DNA from: Saprospiraceae bacterium
GTDB taxonomy: Bacteria; Bacteroidota; Bacteroidia; Chitinophagales; Saprospiraceae
Assembly (NCBI GenBank): GCA_016714445.1
Contig: JADJNF010000007.1
Coordinates: 434,001 to 498,000, forward strand
Length of the DNA stretch: 64,000 nucleotides
Direction of reading: 5' to 3'
Shown: positions 27,894 to 37,003 of the stretch, piece by piece
How positions within the stretch are numbered: the first letter of the stretch is position 1
Layout: every line of letters starts with the position of its first letter
Notes under the pieces: generated by a model
Database searches by the model: none
Seen by the model: only the letters and a program-made list of their open reading frames with translations
What the model was told of the DNA's origin: nothing
Made by a program: the position numbers and the translations under genes

Positions 27894-28492
27894 GATGTAT
27901 TATGTTTTTGTTGTTATCGAAATACGATACAAGATTAGAGAGATTCAGACCATCAAAATATGATTAGAATTAGTATCAAATATGATTTATATTAGTTTTT
28001 TCAAATTATTGAAATGACAAATAATAGACAATAAAATATTGAATTTAATACATTATACTGAATCAGTTTGGTATATATATATTAAAATAGCTCAACTGAA
28101 AAATATTTATATGATATTTAACATGATAGAAATTGAAAAAAGAAAACGACAAATGAATAAAATTTTCCCAGAATAATTTTAAACATATTTAAACCCGTTT
28201 TATTAGTGGTTTTAAACTGTCGGGAAAATAAAGATTGGCAAAAAATTAAACTTTGAGTCCACTCTGAAAACTATAATTTAGCCACAAAGGTACAAAAACA
28301 CAAAGAATCACAAATTTCAAACAGTTGATAATCATTTCTTTGTGAACCTTAAGGACTTAGAGTCTTAGTGGTATTTCTTTATTTTTTGACTTTTCGGAGT
28401 GGACCCAACTTTGAGATTCTAATAAATCGTAAACTTTAGAGTATTCTTAAAAAGATAGGAAGGATGGATGCGTAAAAATAATGACTTAAATG
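27894..28492. other. Intergenic region between YceI and rbfA
   Basis: This 599-base region contains copy B of the 148-bp inverted-repeat element (28257-28404). The remainder is A+T rich, with no gene seen. Confidence 0.5.
28257..28404. repeat. Dispersed 148-bp element with terminal inverted repeats, copy B
   Basis: The left end GTCCACTCTGAAAA and the right end TTTTCGGAGTGGAC form a 14-base terminal inverted repeat with one mismatch. The interior carries TTTAGCCACAAAGGTACAAA and later CTTTGTG, matching copy A at 15941-16088. AACTTTGAG lies directly at both flanks (28249-28257 and 28407-28415), which could be a target-site duplication, but its inverse also lies next to copy A, so it may belong to the repeat. 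No ORF is present. Confidence 0.75.
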
Positions 28493-28870
28493 TCACTCTT
28501 CTTCGTTGACGGATTCAGGATACATCGTTTTCAGATTCTTAAACATAGTATCCACCTTATACATTTCATCTATAGTTTCATCAAAATAAAAGAATATGGA
28601 TGGTATTCGTCTTACCTGATTTTTTATCCTGGAAGCCAGTGCTTGTTTTAAGAGATGAGTATGGTTTACCACCTTCTTTAAGACCGTTTCTTTATCGTCG
28701 GCATTAAATATACTCAGATAAACTTTTGCCTGAGCCATGTCAGGAGTTATTTTTACGGAAGTAACCGTAACAAATGCACTACCATAAATATATATGCCAT
28801 GCTCCTGAAAAATCGGTGCAAAATTTCTTTTGATCATCTCTGCTATCTGCAACTGTCTCTTGCTATCCAT
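28493..28870 (-). CDS. rbfA: Ribosome-binding factor A
   Basis: RbfA is a small KH-domain protein needed for 30S subunit maturation and 16S 5' end processing. The 125-residue size fits. The signature SVKITPDMAQAKVYLSIF at about 54-71 and VRRIPSIFFYFDETID near 100 are diagnostic. It is divergent from recG, with overlapping back-to-back -7 boxes (28888-28895 and 28897-28904). Confidence 0.93.
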   Translation of the reverse strand: MDSKRQLQIAEMIKRNFAPIFQEHGIYIYGSAFVTVTSVKITPDMAQAKVYLSIFNADDKETVLKKVVNHTHLLKQALASRIKNQVRRIPSIFFYFDETIDEMYKVDTMFKNLKTMYPESVNEEE

Positions 28871-28896
28871 TATTATAATTAATGCAGCAAAATTAA

Positions 28897-28904
28897 TACT
28901 TTTG
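28897..28904 (+). promoter_or_regulatory. -7 box for recG, back to back with the rbfA box
   Basis: TACTTTTG fits TAnnTTTG and lies about 31 bases before the TTG start of recG. On the other strand TAATTTTG (28888-28895) would serve rbfA. Confidence 0.45.
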
Positions 28905-28934
28905 CACGAACAGATACTATAACAGATCGATAAT

Positions 28935-31055
28935 TTGGCAAATCAGCAAAACATACTGGATACTTCGATAGAATATGTCAAAGGGATAGGGCCTGCAAGA
29001 GGGGAGACTTTTCGTAAAGAACTCAACATCCATACCGTGTATGATCTGCTTTTTACTTTTCCATTCAGATATATAGACCGAACTACTTTCCATCTCATCA
29101 AAGATATACACACAGATGGCGACAATATACAACTAAAAGGCACACTCGTTTCCCTCGAAAAGGTAAAAAGTAAATCCAACAGATCCAGACTGACAGGAAT
29201 GTTTAAAGACAGTACAGGATTTCTGGAATTGGTTTGGTTTCAAGGAGCTACCTGGCTCGATAAGACTTTAAAAGTTGGAGAAGAGTACATCGTGTATGGT
29301 CGAGTGACTATTTTTAGTGGAAAAAAAACCATCGCTCATCCGGAAATGGAGCTAATATCAGATGCAGTCGTATCAATTGCAAAGACATTTGATCCCGTAT
29401 ACAGTAGTACTGAAAAGATGGATGGGAAGGGACTCGACAGTAAAGCCAGAAGAAAAATTGTCAAAGCGCTACTCCTATCCATATCTGAAACTGATTTGCC
29501 GGAGACCCTTCCACCATATGTGATAGATAAACTAAAGATTTGCAGCAGATATAATGCATTACAATGGATACATTTCCCACAGGATGATAGCCAAAAAGAA
29601 CTGGCCACCAACCGAATCAAATTTGAAGAGTTCTTTTTTGTTCAGATAAGGTTGCTTCAAAGCAAAATATATCGTCAATATAAATACAAAAGTGCCCCAT
29701 TCGCCACTATAGGTGACTATTTTAACACCTTCTATAAAACAAAACTTGCCTTCGAACTCACCAATGCGCAGAAAAAAGTCATCAAAGAGATCAGAACAGA
29801 TATGGGTAAAACTACTCAGATGAACAGACTCTTGCAGGGTGATGTAGGAAGTGGAAAGACGGTTGTAGCGCTCTTATCTATGTTGATAGCTTTGGACAAT
29901 GGATTTCAGAGTTGTATGATGGCGCCTACAGAAATACTGGCACAACAACACTATGCGTCTATCACTTCTTCACTTGGCGATATGCCTGTAAAAGTTGCTT
30001 TTCTATCCGGCAGTATCAAGGGTAAAAAAAGAGAAGGCATACTTTCAGAACTAAGGGAAGGCAATATCCACATTTTAATTGGAACACATGCCCTGATAGA
30101 AAATACCGTTGTCTTTAGCCGGCTTGGGCTTGCCATTGTGGACGAACAGCATCGTTTTGGTGTAGCTCAAAGGGCAAGTCTTTGGAAAAAAAATGACGAA
30201 CTCGCTCCGCATATATTGGTCATGACTGCAACCCCGATCCCCCGTACACTTGCTATGACGCTATATGGAGATCTGGATGTATCTGTCATCGACGAGCTGC
30301 CACCGGGAAGGAAAGAAATCCAAACCATACATAAATATGAAAACGCGCGACCCCAACTGATACAATTTATGCATAGTGAAATTGCCAAAGGGAGACAAAT
30401 TTATATCGTATACCCGCTTATAGAAGAATCTGAAAAGCTGGATCTGCAAAACCTGCAGGATGGATATGAGCGATTGTTACAATATTTTCCACTGCCCGAT
30501 TATCAGATCAGTGTTGTACATGGCAGAATGAAAGCCAAAGATAAAGATTGGGAGATGCAACGATTTATCAACAAAACCACCCAGATCATGGTAGCCACCA
30601 CCGTCATAGAAGTAGGCGTAAATGTGCCCAATGCATCCGTGATGGTGATAGAAAATACAGAAAGATTTGGTTTATCCCAACTCCATCAGCTCAGGGGTCG
30701 GGTCGGACGAGGTGCTGATCAGTCGTACTGTATTCTTATGACCGACTATAAAGTATCCAAAGAAGGAAAGGAAAGAATTGCAACTATGGTCCGAACCAAC
30801 AATGGATTCGAAATAGCAGAAGCTGACCTCAAACTACGCGGCCCGGGGGATATTCAGGGTACTCAACAAAGTGGGCTTTTGGATTTCAAACTACTCAACA
30901 TCGGTCAGGATAAAGCTATTATGGACGCTGCGAGGCACATTGCAATACGAATCATAGAAGATGACCCTAAACTGGAGAGAGTTATTCACGAAAACATCAG
31001 ACATCAGGTGGCAAAATTAAGAATAAAACATAAAGACTGGGGAAGGGTATCGTAG
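28935..31055 (+). CDS. recG: ATP-dependent DNA helicase RecG
   Basis: RecG remodels stalled replication forks and branch-migrates Holliday junctions. The 706-residue length is usual. It starts at TTG (28935), giving MANQQNILDTS; no ATG lies nearby that keeps the full N-terminal wedge domain, which begins IEYVKGIGPARGE. Helicase motifs are clear: LLQGDVGSGKTVVALL (motif I, about 301), LAIVDEQHRFGV (motif II, DEQH) and ATPIPRTLAMTLYGD. The C-terminal ALRRVGRG-type block (RGRVGRGADQSYC) and GPGDIQGTQQSG are also present. Confidence 0.96.
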   Translation: MANQQNILDTSIEYVKGIGPARGETFRKELNIHTVYDLLFTFPFRYIDRTTFHLIKDIHTDGDNIQLKGTLVSLEKVKSKSNRSRLTGMFKDSTGFLELVWFQGATWLDKTLKVGEEYIVYGRVTIFSGKKTIAHPEMELISDAVVSIAKTFDPVYSSTEKMDGKGLDSKARRKIVKALLLSISETDLPETLPPYVIDKLKICSRYNALQWIHFPQDDSQKELATNRIKFEEFFFVQIRLLQSKIYRQYKYKSAPFATIGDYFNTFYKTKLAFELTNAQKKVIKEIRTDMGKTTQMNRLLQGDVGSGKTVVALLSMLIALDNGFQSCMMAPTEILAQQHYASITSSLGDMPVKVAFLSGSIKGKKREGILSELREGNIHILIGTHALIENTVVFSRLGLAIVDEQHRFGVAQRASLWKKNDELAPHILVMTATPIPRTLAMTLYGDLDVSVIDELPPGRKEIQTIHKYENARPQLIQFMHSEIAKGRQIYIVYPLIEESEKLDLQNLQDGYERLLQYFPLPDYQISVVHGRMKAKDKDWEMQRFINKTTQIMVATTVIEVGVNVPNASVMVIENTERFGLSQLHQLRGRVGRGADQSYCILMTDYKVSKEGKERIATMVRTNNGFEIAEADLKLRGPGDIQGTQQSGLLDFKLLNIGQDKAIMDAARHIAIRIIEDDPKLERVIHENIRHQVAKLRIKHKDWGRVS

Positions 31056-31154
31056 TAATGGCTATGAAAAACTATCAAACCTGTATTTTAGTCCGGTCAA
31101 ATGGAAAAATATTCATCTTAATATCAATAATATATGCTGATATTTAGTACAATG

Positions 31155-31631
31155 CTATTTTCTGGTCTTCAGCAACTTTTTAATCAATACGATCTGTCCT
31201 AAATGATAATAACTATGCTCGAGAATGCCAATAAGATTGCGTTGATAAGTACCATATTTTTCATCTGTAAAAGGATCAGTCAATTGTGATGCCGGCATAT
31301 GTTCTACTAGATACACAAAATACTCTGCATTTCTATAGATATTCTCCCGCATGGTTTCCCATTCTTCCTGCGTTGTAATAGGTGGCATATCGTAACTGTA
31401 TTTGTCTCTGATATCTAAAGTCCCGCCTTTGAATACATTCAGGACTCCTTCGAGATAGTAGTTGAGATGAAACGCTAATAGAGCAACTGTATTTAGTGAT
31501 TCATACTTTGCATTGGCCATTTCGACATCTACGTCATCAAGTTGGGCTTTGAGATTAAGGTCAGTGCCGATCCATTGACCAGTAAGGAATAAGTCTTTTA
31601 GTTGTCTTGCTAGTTGTTCATTTAGTGTCAT
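31155..31631 (-). CDS. DinB-like (DUF1572) protein
   Basis: A 158-residue four-helix-bundle protein. I take the ATG at 31631 (MTLNEQLARQLKDLF) as the start; an upstream ATG at 31670 would add 13 unlikely residues. The C-terminus has LIGILEHSYYHLGQIVLIKKLL, where HSYYHLGQ fits the metal-binding His pattern (HxxxH) of the DinB/YfiT superfamily, with another His near residue 52 (LLAFHLNYYL). Such proteins act as metal-dependent, often thiol- or bacillithiol-linked enzymes, but here the reaction is unknown. Confidence 0.75.
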   Translation of the reverse strand: MTLNEQLARQLKDLFLTGQWIGTDLNLKAQLDDVDVEMANAKYESLNTVALLAFHLNYYLEGVLNVFKGGTLDIRDKYSYDMPPITTQEEWETMRENIYRNAEYFVYLVEHMPASQLTDPFTDEKYGTYQRNLIGILEHSYYHLGQIVLIKKLLKTRK

Positions 31632-31880
31632 CTTTCTAGAGAAATTTGAATGTGGAAAACGATAAGGCAAATGTAAAAATATAACAAATAAATCTTATAC
31701 AGTGAATGTAAGAATTAATGGCAAAATTGGAAAATAATAATCAAATCATCTAACCAATACAATATAATTATTCTAAAATTACCTAAGAATTTGAATTTTA
31801 TTGGCAAACATACCGCTTTTCATTAGAACTAAATCAACATAAACAGAGTATAATTTCATCCCACAATCCACCCTTTTTAA

Positions 31881-31888
31881 TACCTTTG
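31881..31888 (+). promoter_or_regulatory. -7 box for the oxidoreductase gene
   Basis: TACCTTTG fits TAnnTTTG and lies 19 bases before the ATG at 31908. No -33 TTTG at the usual distance. Confidence 0.4.
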
Positions 31889-31907
31889 CCATAAGAATAG
31901 CCATATC

Positions 31908-34802
31908 ATGTCGACCAAATATTTTCCATCAGATCTTATAGTATTTATACAAGAATTAAATACCATCACCACATCAGAAATTAAAACCGATGACCTTTCA
32001 CTCGGACTCTATGCCACAGATGCGTCTTTATATCAGTTGCAGCCGCTTGCAGTGGCTATCCCTTCTAATGAAAGTGATCTGATAAAAATCGTCCAAATAG
32101 CCAATGAGCACGGGATTCCTGTAATGCCACGAGGTAGTGCGACCAGTCTCGCTGGACAAACGACCAATCATGCACTAATCATCGACTTTACCAAATATTT
32201 TGATAAAATACTGGAAATCAATGCAGAAAAAAGATATGCCGTCGTCCATCCGGGTGTAGTCCGCGATCAACTCAATGCTGCGGTCAAAGATTTTGGATTG
32301 CACTTTGCACCCGATCCTGCGACTACAAGCCGGGCGACTATAGGTGGTATGATAGCCAATAATTCATCTGGTACCAAAAGCATCAGGTATGGCAAAACGA
32401 TAGACCATGTGTTGGGCCTCAAAGTATTGCTCATGGATGGAACTGTGCTCGAATTGGGGGAACTATCGGCAGATGAATACGAAGTCAAATGCCGGCAAAC
32501 AGATCGTGAAGGTGAGATATACCGATCGTTCAGAAAGATTATTTTTGAACATACCACCGCCATAGAAGCTGCATATCCCAAAGTGATGCGTCGGGTCAAT
32601 GGTTATCCACTCGATGAATATATTCACACAGATCGTTGGAATCTTGCGAAAATATTTGCCGGCTCAGAAGGTAGTCTCGGCATCATTCTGGAAGCCAAAG
32701 TGAATCTCGAACCCATTCCAAAATACAAAGCAGCTTTCACTGTACATTACGATGACAGGATGCGCGCTATCAGGGAAGTCCATCAGATGATTGCCTTCGA
32801 TCCTGCAGCGATAGAGATGCTGGACTTCAATGTATTTGAACAAAGTGTTAAAAACAATATGACCAAAGGTCTGCACCATCGACTGATCATCGGAACACCG
32901 CAGGCTACACTTTCGGTAGAGTTTTTCTGCTTGTCACAAAACGAACTGGACCAAAGAATCGATGACTTTTCCTGGTGGTTACAAAACAATAGTACTGCTT
33001 ACGCCTACCCTATTCTACGCACAACTAGTGAATTGGACGATTCGTGGGCATTGCGAAAAAACGGACTTGGGCTCATCATGGGCGATCCATCAGGTAGGAA
33101 ACCTATCCCATTTATAGAAGATCAGGCCATACCGCTAGAGCACCTGGCAGATTATATCCAGGATGTACTAGATCTTTGTAATAATTATAAAGTAGAAACC
33201 ATCTTGTATGCGCATGCCAGTGTGGGAGTGCTGCACGTGAGACCTTCTTTGGATATGACTGTACAGTCAGACATCGACCTAATGAAAACCATCTCTGATG
33301 AAGTCTTCTATTTGGTCAAAAAATATAAAGGAGCATGGTCAGGAGAGCATGGTGACGGGCGTAATCGTGGTCACAGACTGAGAGATTTTTTTGGTGACGA
33401 AGTATATCAATGCCTTAAGAATCTCAAGACCATTTTTGATCCAAAATACCTGCTCAATCCGGGCATCATTATCGAAGTGCAGCCTATGGATCAAAATCTG
33501 AGATATGGTGCCAATTATAAAGACAACAAATACAATTTTGTCTATAAATACCGAAAAGATCACTCATTTGAAGCGTTAGTACACAATTGTTCAGGTGTAG
33601 GCGCTTGCCGCAATCATATAGGTGGTACGATGTGTCCAAGTTTTAAAGGTACTTCCGATGAAGATGCTTCTACGCGGGGCAGAGCCAATGCATTGAGATT
33701 GGCTATCTCGGGTCAGTTGGGTTTTGATGGACTCACAGACCCAAAAGTTTTGGAAACACTTGACCTTTGTCTCTCCTGCAAGGCTTGTAAGTCAGAATGT
33801 CCGTCCAATGTAGATATGGCCAAACTCAAAAGTGAAGTACTCCAGAAAAAATATGACGAAGGCAACATCACTTTACGTGAAAAAGCCATTAGTGCCAATG
33901 TTAATATCGTACCCAAAATAGCAGGTTGGAAAGCTCCTTTTGTCAATTTTGTACAGGGAACATCCATCTTTAAATATGCCGCTGAAAAAATACTCCAAGT
34001 GGATCGTCGTCGGACGCTACCATCTTATGCTAATGAATCTCTGAAGACTTGGTATCAAAAACACTACAAATCCAATGGAAGTCATCAAAAAGTAGCACTT
34101 TTTGCCGATACTTACATCAATTATCACGAGCCGAAAGTAGGAAAAGCAGCCATCAAATTGCTCAATGATTGTGGATATGAAGTCTTACTGGCTTCCGTAG
34201 GTTGCTGTCAGCGTCCCAGGATTTCTAATGGATTTCTGACAGAAGCCAAAAGAGAAGGGACCAAAGTAGCCAATAAATTAATACCATACATCAATCAAGG
34301 TATAAAAGTGGTCGTTTGTGAGCCATCATGTACGTCAGCACTTATAGATGACCTACCTGATTTGATAGAAGATATTACTCTCTCTGAAGCGCTCAAAAAT
34401 AATGTTCTTGCCATCGATGTCTTTTTAGCTGATGCCTTATCTTCAGGACAACTCAAAGGCAAATTTGTAGCAAAATCAAAAGATATCCTACTTCATGGTC
34501 ATTGTCATCAGAAAGCTTCATTCGGTACAAGTGGTATGAAATCCATCTTTAAATCTGCATCCACAAATTGTCACGAGCCCGATAGTGGCTGTTGTGGTAT
34601 GGCAGGCTCTTTCGGCTACGAAACGGAACATTTCGAGGTGTCTAAAAAGGTCTCTGAACTCGTTTTAGTTCCCGAAATTAACAAGACGGACAAAAACACG
34701 TTGGTTGTTGCCAATGGTTTCTCGTGCCGTCATCAGATTCATGATTTTGCTGGAAGGAAAGCGATGCATTGGGTAGAGAGTGTGGAGTATGTTATGGAGT
34801 GA
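31908..34802 (+). CDS. FAD-linked oxidase fused to Fe-S/CCG reductase (D-2-hydroxyacid or D-lactate dehydrogenase-like)
   Basis: A 964-residue fusion. The N-terminal half (about 30-460) is a VAO-type FAD-binding oxidase: VMPRGSATSLAGQTTNHALI at about 77 and TIGGMIANNSSGTKSIRYG near 145. The C-terminal part carries a ferredoxin-like CLSCKACKSECP near 620 (CxxCxxCxxxCP) and two CCG-type repeats near 765 (VGCCQRPRISNG) and 885 (DSGCCGMAGSFGYE). This is a GlcD-GlcF type fusion oxidising D-2-hydroxyacids such as D-lactate or glycolate and passing electrons to quinone. The C-terminal 22 codons are duplicated at 36542-36607 beyond the ATPase gene. Confidence 0.88.
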   Translation: MSTKYFPSDLIVFIQELNTITTSEIKTDDLSLGLYATDASLYQLQPLAVAIPSNESDLIKIVQIANEHGIPVMPRGSATSLAGQTTNHALIIDFTKYFDKILEINAEKRYAVVHPGVVRDQLNAAVKDFGLHFAPDPATTSRATIGGMIANNSSGTKSIRYGKTIDHVLGLKVLLMDGTVLELGELSADEYEVKCRQTDREGEIYRSFRKIIFEHTTAIEAAYPKVMRRVNGYPLDEYIHTDRWNLAKIFAGSEGSLGIILEAKVNLEPIPKYKAAFTVHYDDRMRAIREVHQMIAFDPAAIEMLDFNVFEQSVKNNMTKGLHHRLIIGTPQATLSVEFFCLSQNELDQRIDDFSWWLQNNSTAYAYPILRTTSELDDSWALRKNGLGLIMGDPSGRKPIPFIEDQAIPLEHLADYIQDVLDLCNNYKVETILYAHASVGVLHVRPSLDMTVQSDIDLMKTISDEVFYLVKKYKGAWSGEHGDGRNRGHRLRDFFGDEVYQCLKNLKTIFDPKYLLNPGIIIEVQPMDQNLRYGANYKDNKYNFVYKYRKDHSFEALVHNCSGVGACRNHIGGTMCPSFKGTSDEDASTRGRANALRLAISGQLGFDGLTDPKVLETLDLCLSCKACKSECPSNVDMAKLKSEVLQKKYDEGNITLREKAISANVNIVPKIAGWKAPFVNFVQGTSIFKYAAEKILQVDRRRTLPSYANESLKTWYQKHYKSNGSHQKVALFADTYINYHEPKVGKAAIKLLNDCGYEVLLASVGCCQRPRISNGFLTEAKREGTKVANKLIPYINQGIKVVVCEPSCTSALIDDLPDLIEDITLSEALKNNVLAIDVFLADALSSGQLKGKFVAKSKDILLHGHCHQKASFGTSGMKSIFKSASTNCHEPDSGCCGMAGSFGYETEHFEVSKKVSELVLVPEINKTDKNTLVVANGFSCRHQIHDFAGRKAMHWVESVEYVME

Positions 34803-35074
34803 TTTTGTGATTTTATGATCTTGTGATCGGTGATGGGTGTGCTCGGTGAACATTTGCTCGGTGATCGTGCGACACTTATACTTGTATTTATATATACTTT
34901 TACATAAGATTAGTACAAGTATATATTTTTATATTTGTACTAATCTTAATAATTTAACAACATAAATACAAGTATAAATAATCATAATTGTATTTATATA
35001 CCATAATTTATACGATAAATACAAATATAGCTATATATTTGCAATTTAAATGTATAGCAAAAAAATATAATGAC
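34803..35074. repeat. A+T-rich segment with nested inverted repeats before the ATPase gene
   Basis: TATACTTGTATTTA (34877-34890) is an exact inverted repeat of 34963-34976. Inside it, TAAGATTAGTACAA (34905-34918) is an exact inverted repeat of 34935-34948. A third pair, TTGTATTTAT (34988-34997) and its complement (35015-35024), follows. TTGTATTTA thus recurs four times in alternating orientation. The segment could act as operator sites or DNA hairpins. Confidence 0.8.
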
Positions 35075-36493
35075 ATGGTAGTCAGAGAAAGTGTAATTCA
35101 GAGACTTAACGAACACCTAAAATCTAAAAAATCAGAATTTATTGCCATCACAGGAAGAAGAAGGGTAGGAAAAACTTATATAATCGATACCGTCTATGAA
35201 TCGCATTTGTGTTTTAGACTTACAGGAATCCAGAATGGTACCTTGAATGAACAATTGGTAAATTTTACCCAAAAATTAATATCCTACAGTCAATCTACGT
35301 TGATCACCACTCCAAAAAACTGGCAAGAAGCCTTCATACTGCTTAAAAATTATCTTTTGACGTTAAGCAAAAAAAAGAAGCATGTCCTATTTATTGACGA
35401 ATTACCTTGGGTGAATACCGTAAAATCGAGTTTTCTTCAATTATTAGCACACCTTTGGAATGATTTTTTATCAAAAGAAAATAACTATATACTGGTTGTT
35501 TGTGGGTCATCGACATCATGGATCACAAAAAAGATAATACGAGACAAAGGAGGATTGCACAATAGACTGACAGATATTATAAGATTAAAACCTTTTACCA
35601 TACAAGAGACTAAAGCGTTTCTAAATTATAAAGGAATACACATGACCAACCAACAAGTGATAGAAACATATATGATCATGGGCGGAATCCCTTATTATCT
35701 CAACGATATACGCCGTGGAGAAAGTATCGCTGTGGCTGTTGAACGCATGTGTTTTATGGATGATGGCATACTCAAATCAGAGTATGACAATCTTTACAAA
35801 GCGCTGTATGACAATCCACAAGATCACGAAATGATAGTCACAACGCTGGCAACGTCCAGAACAGGATTGACCCGACAAGAAATAATAAATAAAAGTAAAG
35901 TACTGGCAGGCGGTCCATATCAAAGAGCTATGGAAGACTTATTGTTATCGGGTTTTGTAACAGAAGAAGTCACTTTTGGCAATAAAAAGAAAGGATCCAT
36001 ATACCGTCTCAATGATGAGTATTCCATCTTTTACAATCGATTAATAAAACCGAATAAAAAATACATCTCAGGAATATGGCTACAAATAAGTGCATCTCAG
36101 ACACATAAAGTCTGGACAGGATATGCATTCGAAAACCTAATCTACAATCATATTAGTACCATAAAATCTGCACTCGGAATCGCTTCCGTCTTTACAGAAA
36201 TTTCTGCCATAAATGTGATGGGGACCAAAGAAAAAGATGGCTATCAAATAGACCTTATCATAGACCGTAAAGACGCAACCATCAATATTTGCGAATTAAA
36301 ATACTACAATGCACCATTCGAAATAGATAAAAAATATGCAGAAGTGCTTCGCAACAGAAAACAAAAATTCATTATGCATACAGGAACCAGAAAACAAGTT
36401 TTTACCACAATGATTACAAATCTCGGTATAATAGAAAATCCTTGGAGCCTGGAAGTAATAGACAAAAGTCTATCTTTCAGTGATTTGCTATAA
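35075..36493 (+). CDS. AAA-family ATPase with C-terminal DUF234-like nuclease-fold domain
   Basis: A 472-residue protein starting at MVVRESVIQRL; an upstream ATG at 34988 would begin inside the inverted repeats. The Walker A ITGRRRVGKTYII is at residues 23-35 and the Walker B HVLFIDELPW at about 102-111, with GLHNRLTDIIRLKPF resembling a sensor region. A winged-helix stretch (RTGLTRQEIINKSKVL) follows. The C-terminal third matches DUF234: YQIDLIIDRKD then NICELKYY, a PD-(D/E)xK-like D...ExK pattern. This is the archaeal-type ATPase family common in Bacteroidota, suspected to act on DNA. Role and target are unknown. Confidence 0.82.
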   Translation: MVVRESVIQRLNEHLKSKKSEFIAITGRRRVGKTYIIDTVYESHLCFRLTGIQNGTLNEQLVNFTQKLISYSQSTLITTPKNWQEAFILLKNYLLTLSKKKKHVLFIDELPWVNTVKSSFLQLLAHLWNDFLSKENNYILVVCGSSTSWITKKIIRDKGGLHNRLTDIIRLKPFTIQETKAFLNYKGIHMTNQQVIETYMIMGGIPYYLNDIRRGESIAVAVERMCFMDDGILKSEYDNLYKALYDNPQDHEMIVTTLATSRTGLTRQEIINKSKVLAGGPYQRAMEDLLLSGFVTEEVTFGNKKKGSIYRLNDEYSIFYNRLIKPNKKYISGIWLQISASQTHKVWTGYAFENLIYNHISTIKSALGIASVFTEISAINVMGTKEKDGYQIDLIIDRKDATINICELKYYNAPFEIDKKYAEVLRNRKQKFIMHTGTRKQVFTTMITNLGIIENPWSLEVIDKSLSFSDLL

Positions 36494-36541
36494 AAAATCA
36501 AATTTTGTTACTCAAAAATAGAAATATTTTTTTTTTTAAAG

Positions 36542-36607
36542 ATTCATGATTATGCCGGCAGAAAGGCGGTACATTGGGCAGAAAGTTTGGAGTTTGTTAT
36601 GTCGTGA
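36542..36607 (+). pseudogene. Displaced 3' fragment of the FAD/Fe-S oxidoreductase gene
   Basis: In frame, this reads IHDYAGRKAVHWAESLEFVM and a final S before TGA. It corresponds to the last 22 codons of the gene at 31908-34802. Counting 68 aligned bases gives 55 matches (about 81 percent), and most differences are at third positions or are conservative. It has no start and lies just beyond the ATPase gene. The pattern fits insertion or replacement at the 3' end of a homologous gene, leaving a stub. Confidence 0.75.
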
Positions 36608-36692
36608 TCGGGTGATTGGGTGATCTATGGTATTGTGGAAATTAATTATGAAAATTATTTAGATAATTTGAACTTTTGGAATATAATACATA

Positions 36693-36726
36693 TTTACGTA
36701 TAAAATTAAATATCTTTACGTGTAAA
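36693..36726 (+). promoter_or_regulatory. Paired palindromes before the VapBC-like operon, possible operator
   Basis: TTTACGTATAAA (36693-36704) and TTTACGTGTAAA (36715-36726) are near-perfect 12-base palindromes whose centres are 22 bases apart, about two DNA turns. They lie just before the ATG at 36737 and overlap a possible -7 box (TATCTTTA). Antitoxin-toxin complexes commonly autorepress at such paired sites. Confidence 0.55.
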
Positions 36727-36736
36727 TAAACAGGCG

Positions 36737-36994
36737 ATGGATGCTAAACTTACCCTATCTCTGGACCATGATGTCATAAACAATGCAAAACTATTTGCAG
36801 AGAAAAACAACATTAGTTTGTCACGGCTCACAGAGTTTTTATACCGTAAGCTAGCTGAAAATTCCTACTCAAATTTGGAAGAACTCCCTATATCTGATTG
36901 GGTAATGATGGCGGCTGAAGGTCAGGCCGAATACAAAACAAAGACTTCCAAAAAACTTCGCAGTGAATATTTTGACTCAAAAAAGACTAAGTAA
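36737..36994 (+). CDS. DUF6364-type antitoxin
   Basis: An 85-residue basic-acidic protein with an N-terminal ribbon-helix-helix-like segment: KLTLSLDHDVINNAKLFAEK at residues 4-23, then NNISLSRLTEFLYRKL. This fits the DUF6364 antitoxin family that pairs with PIN toxins. The C-terminus is presumably the toxin-neutralising tail. It is followed after 9 bases by the PIN-domain gene. Confidence 0.75.
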   Translation: MDAKLTLSLDHDVINNAKLFAEKNNISLSRLTEFLYRKLAENSYSNLEELPISDWVMMAAEGQAEYKTKTSKKLRSEYFDSKKTK

Positions 36995-37003
36995 ACCACC
37001 TTT

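Noticed and set aside
34988..35074. ATG at 34988 as the start of the ATPase
   Set aside because: It lies in the inverted repeats, and the first 29 residues are A+T-driven hydrophobic text unlike the family N-terminus. The ATG at 35075 gives the expected start.
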